From positions 434,001 to 498,000 of the forward strand of contig JACJYG010000005.1 of assembly GCA_020636215.1 (NCBI GenBank): a stretch of 64,000 nucleotides of DNA, given 5' to 3'. The first letter of the stretch is position 1, and every line of letters begins with the position of its first letter. A program made the translations under genes and the position numbers. The notes under the pieces are model-generated. The model saw only the letters and a list, made by a program, of their open reading frames with translations, was not told the DNA's origin and did no database searches. Below are positions 36,131-44,551 of this stretch, piece by piece. This DNA comes from Lewinellaceae bacterium (lineage in GTDB: Bacteria; Bacteroidota; Bacteroidia; Chitinophagales; Saprospiraceae).

Positions 36131-36816
36131 ACCCATTGAAGTGTGTCGTCATTGACGACGAGGCCATTGCCCGGAGAGCCCTGAGCGCCTATATTCAGAA
36201 AGTGGAGGAGCTGGCCTTGGCCCAAACCTTCAAAAACGGCCTGGAAGCCAAAGCCTACCTAACAGATCATTCAGTGGATCTGCTCTTTCTGGACATCAAC
36301 ATGCCCTTCCTAAACGGCCTGGAATTGTTGAGGGTCGTTCCAAACCATCCGCCGGTGATCTTTACCACTGCCTATCCCGAACATGCGCTGGAAAGCTTTG
36401 AATTCAACGTGGTGGATTACCTGGTCAAACCGATCACCTTGGAACGCTTTTTACAAGCCGTCAATAAAGCCTTAAGGAGGGTAGAACAAGTATCGAAGCC
36501 TGAAGATAAATTCCTGATCCTTAAAGAAGGCGCCAAGCTGGTGAAGGTCAGCATAGAGGCTATCCATTTCATCGAGGCGATGCAGAACTACATTCGGGTG
36601 CACACCGAAGCGCGCAATTACACCATTCTGATGACCATGAAAGAGGTAATGGCTCAATTGCCCGAGGCGGATTTTTTTCAAACCCACCGATCCTATATCG
36701 TTCAACTCGATAAAGTGGAACAAGTCAAAGGGGACCAGTTGCTGATCGGATCGGAGCGGATTCCGGTCAGTAAACGGAGTAAAGCAGAATTTATGGAAAG
36801 GTTCAAGAGGCTTTAA
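36127..36816 (+). CDS. LytTR-family response regulator (partner of the upstream kinase)
   Basis: Residues 1-120 form a receiver domain with the acidic pocket D10-D11 and phosphorylatable D56 in LLFLDINMP. Residues ~130-229 form a LytTR DNA-binding domain (FIEAMQNYIRVHTE, FFQTHRSYIVQLDKVEQV). It overlaps the kinase gene by 4 bp. Its own stop is only 15 bp from the stop of a second, convergent LytTR gene. Target genes are not apparent here. Confidence 0.93.
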   Translation: MNPLKCVVIDDEAIARRALSAYIQKVEELALAQTFKNGLEAKAYLTDHSVDLLFLDINMPFLNGLELLRVVPNHPPVIFTTAYPEHALESFEFNVVDYLVKPITLERFLQAVNKALRRVEQVSKPEDKFLILKEGAKLVKVSIEAIHFIEAMQNYIRVHTEARNYTILMTMKEVMAQLPEADFFQTHRSYIVQLDKVEQVKGDQLLIGSERIPVSKRSKAEFMERFKRL

Positions 36817-36831
36817 CAAACACCCCGGCGG

Positions 36832-37581
36832 TCAACACCGGAACCTTTGCCGCATCACCTCCAGAAACTCCTCCTTCCGCCGCCGGGCGATGGGTACCTT
36901 ACAGCCATCTTCCATCAGGGCAAAGCCGCCTTCTTCGCGGAGTATTTTTTTGACAAAAGCCAGGTTGACCAGATGCGATTGATGGAGCTTGAAAAATTCG
37001 TCCTCGGGGAGCAGTTCTTCAAATTCTTTCATCGGGCGGGAGACGACGTGGCGCTCCTGGTTCAGGAGGTAAAAGGTCGTATAGCTGCCATCCGATTCGA
37101 GGCGGACGATCTGGTCGAGGCGCAGGAAGGCCATACCTTCCTGGCTGGTGAGGGTGATTTTGTTCAACTGCCCGCTTTGGGCGCTTTCCAGCAGGTTGTT
37201 GATCCGGGCGGAATAATCTTCAGGGGGGCTTACTTTCACCCGGTCGATGGCCTGCGCCAGTTCCACCGGGTTGATGGGCTTGAGGAGATAGTCCAGGGCG
37301 TGGTAGCGAAAGGCCTTCAGCGCAAATTCGTCGTGGGCGGTGGTGAAAATGGACTGGAAGTTGGGATGGGGGAATTTTTCCAGTAAGTCAAAACCGGTCC
37401 CGTCTTCCATCGATATGTCGAGCAAAATACCATGGGGCTGGGTTTGACGGATCAACACGTAGGCACTTTCCACGCTGTCGGCTTCGCCGCAGATGTCTAC
37501 ATCGGGGCACAAGGTGTCAATCATGGTCCGCAGCATTTGCCGGGCATCCGGTTCGTCGTCGATGATGGCGATGCGTTTCAT
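36832..37581 (-). CDS. LytTR-family response regulator (partner of the propeller kinase)
   Basis: The 249-residue regulator has a receiver domain with D8-D9 and phosphorylatable D55 in GILLDISMED, and a C-terminal LytTR domain (about 145-249, VRLESDGSYTTFYL, FFKLHQSHLVNLAFVKKI). It is the second gene of an operon in which the start overlaps the stop of the 1095-aa kinase by 4 bp. It is convergent to the other LytTR gene. Confidence 0.93.
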   Translation of the reverse strand: MKRIAIIDDEPDARQMLRTMIDTLCPDVDICGEADSVESAYVLIRQTQPHGILLDISMEDGTGFDLLEKFPHPNFQSIFTTAHDEFALKAFRYHALDYLLKPINPVELAQAIDRVKVSPPEDYSARINNLLESAQSGQLNKITLTSQEGMAFLRLDQIVRLESDGSYTTFYLLNQERHVVSRPMKEFEELLPEDEFFKLHQSHLVNLAFVKKILREEGGFALMEDGCKVPIARRRKEEFLEVMRQRFRC

Positions 37582-40500
37582 TTTTTTGTGCTGGTTGTTT
37601 CTTTATCGGGAAATTCCTCTTTTAATCCGATCCGGATCGCGACCTGCGTGCCGCAAATCAGGCCGTTCTTATCGTAGAGGGCTCGGATGTTCACCGCCTC
37701 GTTTTGCTTCTTATCCGACAGCAATTCCAAGCGGTTCCGGGTGATGGACATGCCGAAGGACTTATGGGCTTTGGGCTTTTTGGCTGGGGTGGTTTCTCCA
37801 CCTATGCCTGCTCCATTATCCCGGATGGACACTTCAATATAGCCGTCTTTTTTTTCAAAAAAAACAACCACTTTCCCGCCGCTTTCCTTACCGGTAATAC
37901 CATGCAGCACGGCATTTTCTACATAAGGCTGCACCAGCAAGGGGGGGATCTGAACCTCATAAATATCCAGGCCAGCCGCCGTTTTGACCTCGTAGTCGAA
38001 GCGATTCTTAAAACGCAGTTTTTCCAGTTCCAGGTAATTATTCAATAATTTCACTTCCTCCGCCAGCAATATCTTTCCACTTACAGATGCATTGAGCATC
38101 GTTCGCACCAGGCTGGCGAAGCGGCCCAGGTACATGATGGCCGCCTCTTTTTCATTCTGCAGGATATAATTCTGGATGGAATTCAGGCAGTTGAAAATGA
38201 AATGCAGGTTCATCTGCGCCTGCAGGGCCGATCGCTCCAGTTCGCTGATCTGCCGTTGAATTTGATTTTCCTTTTTTAATTGGCCGGTTCGGTATTTGTA
38301 AAGGGCGAACCCCAGGGAAAGCAGCGCAATAATAGCCCCGGTTCTGACCCACTTGCTGGCCCACCAAGGAGGGAGGATCACGAGTTGCAGGCTTGATGAT
38401 GCGCTCCAGGCGCCATCCTCGTTTTGCGCTTGTATTTCAAAAAAGCGTTCGCCGGGCGGCAGGGCTGGAAAATTAAGGGAGCGGTTCATGGTCTGCGCCC
38501 AATCTCCGCCGTCCATCCGGTAGCGATAAGGGATTTTGCCCTTCATTTTGTAGTTGAGCGCCAAATAACTGATCGCCAGGTTGTTCTTATTCCAATCTAA
38601 TACCAATGGTTTACCCAGATCGAGCGGATGGTTGTTGGCCAATACGGAAGCCAGGATGGGGGGAGGGGAGAATGGGTTGGTTGGTTTGTTGGAAAAATGA
38701 ACCAGGCCTTTGCTGGTCGCCACCCAAACGGTTTCGCCCCTGCTGCATACGCGGTTGATCTCATTGGAGGGCAGCCCGTGAAAAGTGGTGATCGGCTCCA
38801 CCTTCCGATTGCCCCAATCGCCGCTGATGCGGTTCAGCCCGTTGAGGGTTCCGGCCCAGAGGACGCCTTTTTCATCCGCGTACAGGCACTCCAGCATGTC
38901 GGCCGTCAGGCCCTGTGTGGTGGTTATTTGTTCAAACTGTCCATCTTTCCAGAAGACTATGCCTCCGCCTTTGGTAGCCACCACCAGGGTGCTGTCGGGC
39001 AACAAGGCGATGTCTTCCACCCGCAGGGCAAAAGCGGGGTGCAGGTTTTGGCGTTCGTGTAGTACATTATCTTTCCATTCATATAAACCATTGCTTTGCC
39101 CCACCCAAACCCGCCCGGTGAAGTCTTCCCGGACGGCATAGGTGCGCTGGCCCGTTCCGCTATGGACATTGGCAGGCAGTTTTTGCGGCAGTTCAATACT
39201 CATAAACCCGAACGCGTTGCACACCCACAAGCGTTGGCCGCCAGGGCTTTCGGTGATTCGGTTAGCTGAGTTGAGGACTCCAACCTGATTGGCAGCTGTA
39301 CTTACAATCCATTTGTTATTTTGCAGAAAAACCAAATTGTCCCGTCCGGCCCAAAGCTGCTGGCGCTGTTGGTCAAAATAGAGGTCTTTGACAAAATCAT
39401 TCCCTGGAATTTCCGGAAGTTCGGCCCATCGTCCCGGCTCCTGGCCGAAGCGCCAGGCTTCTCCGTTTCCCAGGCCTGCATACACTTCCCTTTCGCCCTT
39501 GAGGGCAAGGGCCGTCACTTTTTCATCAGGCAGGCCCGTTTCCCGGCCATCTACCAAAAAGGCGTCAGCAGGGGTGTAATAAATGCCGTTTTCGTTGGTG
39601 GCGAACCACCGGCCCCCTTCCCGGTCTTCCATAAAGTAGCCCACACTCTGCCCGGGGAGCCAGTTGTCTCCTTCTCCGGTTCGGAAAGCTTCGATGGAGG
39701 AATAAACCCGCAACCCCTGATGCCGGTGGAGGCCCACGAACAATTGCCCGTTTGGCATCAGGCGGGCATGGAGGATATTGTAAGGGAAATGGCGCTGCCA
39801 TCGAACCTGCCCGTTTTCGATGAACCAGACATCGTGGTACAGTTGGAAGAAATATTTCCCTTCACCTAAGCGAAAGGCTTCCACAACAGGCTGGCCTTCT
39901 ATTTTGGAATAATACAGATCCCGGAAAACCCAGACGCCTTTCCCGATATGAAAATAAACCGGGTAGCTGCGTTTTTGCCGGAGCAACTCCTCCTGATAGG
40001 CTTGCTGTATTTCAGGCCCGGCGCTTTCAAATCCGCCATTGATCGCGATCCTGTTTTTTTCAAAAACCTGTCGGGAAAAAGGTTCATCCTGGGGATAGGT
40101 GGTGGTGGCTCCGTCTTCGGCGATGGTAATCACCCCATATTTATAAGTGGCAATATGCACCGTTTCCCCAGCGCCTTCGACGATAAATCCCTTGATGTAG
40201 TCCGGCCGGCCTTTGAAGTCCTGAAGCACCCCATTGTTCCAATACGGACGGATCGTTTCTCCATCCATATAATACAGGTTGCCGCTCATTGCCTGCATCC
40301 AAACCCGTCCCAGGGTATCGAGCTGCATCATGAAAATGACGTTCTCCTTCAGCCCGTCTTTCAGCCCGTAATTGCGGAATTCGTATCCATCGAAACGGCT
40401 GACGCCATTGTCCGAAGAGATCCAGATATAGCCCTGCCGGTCCTGAATAACACAATAGGTTTCCGAACTGGCCAGGCCGTTGTCGGTGGTGTAGTGGTGG

Positions 40501-40865
40501 AAGGCAGGGTGGGGGGCGGTTTGGGCGGAGGCCAGGGTAGGGCAGAGGAGGGCTGCGAGAAGCAGGGCGATCCAGAGCGCTTCCAGGGGGAATGGCTGGC
40601 CGTCTCTAATAAGCCGGTTAAAAATGGTTGAATGGCTGTGAAGTTGAATGGCTTTTAAAGGTTGTTCTGTAAAAGCCTTGTCATCAGAGTGGCCTGAACC
40701 CCTGCAACCTGCCCGTCCTCTCCCGACAACTTTCAGGATCAGCCGGGTAAAAAACCTGAAACCCGTCTCTGTGAGACCGGGCAAGCTTTGAACAGGCCCA
40801 TACCCAAACCCTCGAACACTTAAATACTTTTCCCTGAATGGCGCCTTGACGGCCGTTGTTCTCAC
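37578..40865 (-). CDS. Two-component propeller histidine kinase
   Basis: The ATG at 40865 gives 1095 residues, but the apparent signal peptide (ALWIALLLAALLCPTLASAQ) lies about residues 96-115, so the first ~90 residues may not be translated; no ATG/GTG/TTG exists between them and the signal. The periplasmic region (about 120-745) has Reg_prop repeats (GYIWISSDNGVSRFDGYEF and the like) and a YYY domain (~745-815), then one membrane helix and a LytS-type kinase domain (QMNLHFIFNCLNS, QPYVENAVLHGI). This is a sensor for an extracellular signal, often a glycan in this phylum. It couples to the LytTR regulator downstream. Confidence 0.9.
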   Translation of the reverse strand: MRTTAVKAPFREKYLSVRGFGYGPVQSLPGLTETGFRFFTRLILKVVGRGRAGCRGSGHSDDKAFTEQPLKAIQLHSHSTIFNRLIRDGQPFPLEALWIALLLAALLCPTLASAQTAPHPAFHHYTTDNGLASSETYCVIQDRQGYIWISSDNGVSRFDGYEFRNYGLKDGLKENVIFMMQLDTLGRVWMQAMSGNLYYMDGETIRPYWNNGVLQDFKGRPDYIKGFIVEGAGETVHIATYKYGVITIAEDGATTTYPQDEPFSRQVFEKNRIAINGGFESAGPEIQQAYQEELLRQKRSYPVYFHIGKGVWVFRDLYYSKIEGQPVVEAFRLGEGKYFFQLYHDVWFIENGQVRWQRHFPYNILHARLMPNGQLFVGLHRHQGLRVYSSIEAFRTGEGDNWLPGQSVGYFMEDREGGRWFATNENGIYYTPADAFLVDGRETGLPDEKVTALALKGEREVYAGLGNGEAWRFGQEPGRWAELPEIPGNDFVKDLYFDQQRQQLWAGRDNLVFLQNNKWIVSTAANQVGVLNSANRITESPGGQRLWVCNAFGFMSIELPQKLPANVHSGTGQRTYAVREDFTGRVWVGQSNGLYEWKDNVLHERQNLHPAFALRVEDIALLPDSTLVVATKGGGIVFWKDGQFEQITTTQGLTADMLECLYADEKGVLWAGTLNGLNRISGDWGNRKVEPITTFHGLPSNEINRVCSRGETVWVATSKGLVHFSNKPTNPFSPPPILASVLANNHPLDLGKPLVLDWNKNNLAISYLALNYKMKGKIPYRYRMDGGDWAQTMNRSLNFPALPPGERFFEIQAQNEDGAWSASSSLQLVILPPWWASKWVRTGAIIALLSLGFALYKYRTGQLKKENQIQRQISELERSALQAQMNLHFIFNCLNSIQNYILQNEKEAAIMYLGRFASLVRTMLNASVSGKILLAEEVKLLNNYLELEKLRFKNRFDYEVKTAAGLDIYEVQIPPLLVQPYVENAVLHGITGKESGGKVVVFFEKKDGYIEVSIRDNGAGIGGETTPAKKPKAHKSFGMSITRNRLELLSDKKQNEAVNIRALYDKNGLICGTQVAIRIGLKEEFPDKETTSTKK

Positions 40866-41116
40866 GTTGCCGGAATTTGTAACTAAAGTAGGGAATGTTT
40901 CCGGGATTCCATGAATGCCTTAACTTGGCTGTCATCGGAGGTAACGCTTATCTTCCTTATATTTCGGAAAGATTTGAGCGCTTAGCCGCTTAGGTTGCCT
41001 TAATTAACTTATTTTTAACAGAGGGGAAAACCATAAATAACGGCCCTATACTGTTACCATTTAATTAATAAAGTTCTTGGAAAAAATTGTGCACCAATGG
41101 GAATATTGGGGTAGCC

Positions 41117-41163
41117 CGTACATCGTACACCTCTCATGCCCTTTCCCGGGTCGTACACCGTAC
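41117..41163 (+). promoter_or_regulatory. GTAC-rich repeat abutting a promoter, probable operator
   Basis: CGTACATCGTACACC (41117-41131) and CGTACACCGTAC (41152-41163) are two similar GTAC-repeat sites 20 bp apart, ending exactly where the -33 box begins. This is where an activator or repressor would sit. The spacer upstream (40866-41116) shows no other supported feature. Confidence 0.5.
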
Positions 41164-41193
41164 TTGCCTGGCGTTTTTGTTTCATTATTTTTG
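41164..41193 (+). promoter_or_regulatory. Promoter of the Trx-ApbE operon
   Basis: TTG (41164-41166), exactly 19 bp, then TATTTTTG (41186-41193): the canonical Bacteroidetes spacing. Transcription would start near 41200, just before the ATG at 41216, which supports that start codon over the upstream in-frame ATG at 41087. Confidence 0.7.
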
Positions 41194-41215
41194 CCCTAGG
41201 ATTAAACCTAATATA

Positions 41216-42628
41216 ATGAACATAGCAACTCGTTTCTTCCCGTACTTTTTAAGCCTATGCCTTATCCTCCCCTATACTTTGATCAGCGCTCAGGCTGATG
41301 TAGCCTGGGAAACTTCCTTTGAAACGGCAAAGGCCCGGGCGGCCGAAGAACAAAAATTAATCCTCCTTAATTTCTCCGGTTCGGATTGGTGCGCCCCCTG
41401 CATAAAAATGAAGCGGGAGATTTTCCAACCCGAGGCATTCTCCTCCTTTGCTGCGGATGCGCTGATCCTGGTGAACGCAGACTTTCCCCGTTCCAAAAAG
41501 AACCAGCCTCCTGCTGAGCAGCAACTGCAGAATGAACAATTGGCCGAGCAATACAACCGTAAAGGCAGTTTTCCCATGACTGTTTTATTGAAACCGGATG
41601 GCAGTATCCTGCAAAGCTGGGAAGGCTTACCTAAGATGACACCCGCCGAGTTTGTTGCTTCCATTCGGCCGTTTCTGGCAAAGGAAGATAAGAGAAGCGG
41701 GGCGTTAGAAGTTTTCAACAGAACGCTTCTGCTGATGGGGAGCCGATTTGTAATCAGCGTAGTAGGAAGCGACCAGGAATTGGCCGACGAGCAGATCGAT
41801 GCGGCCATTGCCGAGATCCAACGGATTGAGCATTTGATCTCCAGTTGGGATGAAACAAGCCAGACTTCGGAGATCAACCGGCAGGCCGGTATCCAGCCGG
41901 TAAAGGTGGATGCGGAATTACTGGGCCTGATCAAGCGGGCCCGAAAGGTCTCTGAGCTTACGCAAGGCGCATTTGATATCACCTTCGGTTCCATTGACGA
42001 AAAGATCTGGCATTTCGATGGAACCATGACGGCATTACCGGATTCGAACCTGGCCCGGCAAGCCGTTCGATTGATCAATTACCGGAATATTATCCTGGAT
42101 GAGGAAGCCCAAACGGTTTTCTTAAAGGAAAAAGGGATGCGCATTGGCTTTGGAGCGATCGGCAAAGGCTATGCTGCTGAAAAAGCCAAAGCCTTATTAC
42201 AGCAGGCCGGTGTTGCCGACGGGATCGTTAACGCCGGTGGGGATCTTGCCGTTTGGGGCCATCAGCCGGACGGCTCACCCTGGACGATCGGCATCGCTAA
42301 TCCGGACAGCAAATTGGAGGCTTTTTCCTATTTGGAAGTTTCCAATACCGCTGTAGTCACTTCCGGGAATTACGAAAAATACGTTGAGATTGGCGGTAAA
42401 CGCTATACCCACATCATCGATCCCCGCACCGGGTACCCGGTATCGGGCTTAAAGAGTGTCACCATCATTTGCCCTAATGCAGAGTTGGCCGATGCTTTGG
42501 CCACATCAGTATTTGTATTAGGGAAAGATGTAGGGCTGGACCTGATCAATCAATTGCAGGGGATACATTGTATTTTGGTGGACGATGCCGGCGCCATCAG
42601 CACTTCCAAACAAATTGAAATCAATTAA
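41216..42628 (+). CDS. apbE: Thioredoxin-ApbE fusion: FAD:protein FMN transferase
   Basis: The 470-residue product begins with a signal peptide (MNIATRFFPYFLSLCLILPYTLISA). Residues ~28-155 form a thioredoxin-like domain with the redox pair C59-x-x-C62 in WCAPC. Residues ~165-470 are an ApbE domain (MGSRFVISVV, VNAGGDLAVWG, HIIDPRTGYPVSGLKSVTI, DALATSVFVLG), which moves FMN from FAD to a Ser or Thr of an exported protein. The fusion suggests that redox chemistry and flavinylation are coupled in the periplasm. It leads a three-gene operon with DUF4266 and DUF3570 proteins. The flavinylated target is not identified here. Confidence 0.9.
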   Translation: MNIATRFFPYFLSLCLILPYTLISAQADVAWETSFETAKARAAEEQKLILLNFSGSDWCAPCIKMKREIFQPEAFSSFAADALILVNADFPRSKKNQPPAEQQLQNEQLAEQYNRKGSFPMTVLLKPDGSILQSWEGLPKMTPAEFVASIRPFLAKEDKRSGALEVFNRTLLLMGSRFVISVVGSDQELADEQIDAAIAEIQRIEHLISSWDETSQTSEINRQAGIQPVKVDAELLGLIKRARKVSELTQGAFDITFGSIDEKIWHFDGTMTALPDSNLARQAVRLINYRNIILDEEAQTVFLKEKGMRIGFGAIGKGYAAEKAKALLQQAGVADGIVNAGGDLAVWGHQPDGSPWTIGIANPDSKLEAFSYLEVSNTAVVTSGNYEKYVEIGGKRYTHIIDPRTGYPVSGLKSVTIICPNAELADALATSVFVLGKDVGLDLINQLQGIHCILVDDAGAISTSKQIEIN

Positions 42629-42630
42629 TC

Positions 42631-42849
42631 ATGAAGGGATTCCTCTTTAAAGGCTTTGGTATGCTGGCTCTGCTGGCGTGTTTCTCCTGTACCCCCGTAA
42701 AAGAATACCAGAAAGCCTACCTGAATGACGCGGAAATGAGTTTGGCGAATCGCCCCGCCGAACAGTTCGAATCTTACTTTCAGTTTTACCGGGAAGGCGC
42801 CGCCGGCGCCAATGGTGGAAAGACCGGAGGAGGTTGCGGTTGTAATTAA
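42631..42849 (+). CDS. DUF4266 lipoprotein with Gly/Cys tail
   Basis: The 72-residue protein has a lipoprotein signal (LLACFSC, Cys near residue 17-20), a short body VKEYQKAYLNDAEMSLANRP and a Gly-rich end with GGGCGCN. This matches the DUF4266 family, which is found between ApbE-like and DUF3570 genes. The start is 2 bp after the stop of the upstream gene. The tail with its two cysteines is conserved in the family as I recall it, and could be a metal or disulfide site; function is unknown. Confidence 0.85.
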   Translation: MKGFLFKGFGMLALLACFSCTPVKEYQKAYLNDAEMSLANRPAEQFESYFQFYREGAAGANGGKTGGGCGCN

Positions 42850-42901
42850 TAGGGTGTATGGGATAAAAGTCACGGGGTGGTAGCCCCAAGAATTTGACCT
42901 G

Positions 42902-44116
42902 ATGAATAAATACCTTTCTTTTTTAGCCGTTTTAGCCTGTCTGGGAAATGCGGTTTTTGGCCAGGCCGACACCAGCGCCTACCAAAAAAAGCCTTTACAA
43001 CTGGAGGAGGCGAATCTGTTGTTTAGCTACTATCAACAAGATGGAAATAATTCTGCGGTGACCGGAGGGCTTGGCAGCGAAAAATTGTCGGATGCGGCTA
43101 CGGTGATCAAAGTGCAGCTCAGTAAGCAGGGGCAAAAAGGCAGGGAACACACTATTCATTTCGATCTGGGTATCGATTATTATACCTCTGCCTCATCGGA
43201 TAAAATAGACCCGTCTACGGTTTCTTCCGCGTCCTCCAGCGATACGCGCATTTATCCCAGTGTTTCCTGGCAGGTGGCCGATGAACAAAAAGGCTTTAGC
43301 CTGGGAGCCGGTACTTCTTTTTCCAATGAGTATGATTACACTTCTTTTGGCCTGGGCGTCAACGGGTCCTGGTTTTCTCCGGGCCACAACCGGGAATTAG
43401 GACTGAACCTCCAGGCCTTTATCGACCAGTGGCAGGTCATTTATCCCATCGAGCTTCGACGGCAGTATGAAACGGAAAATCCATTGGGGCTAAACGGCTC
43501 CGGCAGGAATTCTTTTTCTGCTTCCCTGGTGTATTCGCAGGTGGTCAGCCGCCGGTTACAAATCGCTTTATTGGCGGATGGCGTCTATCAGCAAGGCCTT
43601 TTGTCCACCCCTTTCAACCGGGTTTACTTTCAAGGCGAAAGCAAGGCGAAGGTAGAAAAACTGCCGAGTGGTGCTGGAAATTACCCCTGGGGATCCGGGC
43701 AAACTATTTCTTTGGCGATTTTCTCATCGCCCGGGCTTATTACCGCTATTACATTGATCAATGGGGCATTAAAGCCCATACCGTCAGCCTGGAATTACCG
43801 GTCAAGCTCAATTCTTTCTTTTCGGTCTATCCTTTTACCGGTATTATACTCAAACCCATAGTAGATTATTTTGCGCCATACGGAGCGCACCTTCCCAGCG
43901 ATACTTTTTTACCAGCGACTACGACATTTCCGGCTTTGATAGCCACTTCTACGGTGCAGGCGTGCGCTACTACCTCGAACGGGATCTTTGGCGTAAAGGC
44001 AATGGATGCCAGCTATGGGCTGAAGCTGATCGAATTTCGCTATATAGTACTACCAACGTAGCACCAACTTGAATTCCGATATTTTTTCCATTCAGTTGAA
44101 GTTTGGCAGGACTTAG
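42902..44116 (+). pseudogene. DUF3570 outer-membrane protein, frame-disrupted
   Basis: The first ~255 codons are an intact DUF3570 start: a signal peptide (MNKYLSFLAVLACLGNAVFGQ), then QLEEANLLFSYYQQDGNNSAVTGGLGSEKLSD and beta-rich sequence. From about 43667 the family sequence continues, but in shifting frames: KLPLGIRANYFFGDF (frame 1), RYYTQTH (frame 0), VDYFAPYGAHLPSDTF (1), SDYDISGFDSHFYGAGVRYY (0), GIFGVKAMDASYGLKLIEF (1), LNSDIFSIQLKFG (2, stop 44114-44116). At least six switches fall in ~400 bp. It would have been a barrel-like third member of the ApbE operon. Whether this is decay or a sequence-quality problem is open. Confidence 0.8.
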
Positions 44117-44166
44117 GGGTTGGGGTAACCGCTTGCTTTTCTATCGCTCCGTTACACCTTTAGGTA

Positions 44167-44310
44167 GGAGAAAATAAGTTCCTCATTTCAGGCGAGCTAT
44201 TTTTTCGCCAGGAAAGGCGCGAGGAGGGAAGATAGCCGTAGCTACCTGACCGACGAGCAACGCAGCATGGCGGAAAAGAGCCGTATCAAATGGGGAAGTT
44301 ATTCTTCTCC
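44167..44310. repeat. Imperfect palindromic intergenic element, 144 bp
   Basis: The left end (44167-44188, starting GGAGAAAATAAGTTCC) and the right end (44288-44310, ending GTTATTCTTCTCC) are imperfect inverted repeats of ~22 bp. Further inward, GGCGAGC...TTCGCCA and TGGCGGAAAAGAGCC also oppose each other, and GATAGC/GCTACC lie at the centre. It sits between the DUF3570 remnant and the Tc locus. Confidence 0.5.
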
Positions 44311-44436
44311 AAGTACTTAAGCCTAAAACCTTTCCAGGATTATTCCCCTTCGCCAGGATTGGGAGCCTCCAGAGAATCCTTGGATTTAGCCCCTCATTCG
44401 CATGAGACAGCTTTCGGTGCGCCAGCTTGGATTTTA

Positions 44437-44523
44437 CCGAATTTAGGAAATTTTCTGCCGAATTCGGGGCAGAGAGTACCCGAATTTAGGAATGGGGAGC
44501 GGGGGGGGGAAAGGGTATATTTG
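44437..44523 (+). promoter_or_regulatory. Conserved upstream block and -7 box of the Tc toxin gene
   Basis: CCGAATTTAGGA (44437), CCGAATTCGGGG (44458), CCGAATTTAGGA (44480) and AGCGGGG (44498) are spaced exactly as in a second block at 61404-61471. TATATTTG at 44516-44523 matches TAnnTTTG, 29 bp before the ATG at 44552. The long G run in front leaves no -33 TTG, so an activator may be needed. Confidence 0.5.
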
Positions 44524-44551
44524 GGAGTGCCAACCCTGAAACCCTATTGCC

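Noticed and set aside
41087..41215. N-terminal extension of the Trx-ApbE protein from the ATG at 41087
   Set aside because: The extension covers the repeated operator-like sites and the promoter, and would bury the signal peptide ~43 residues inside.
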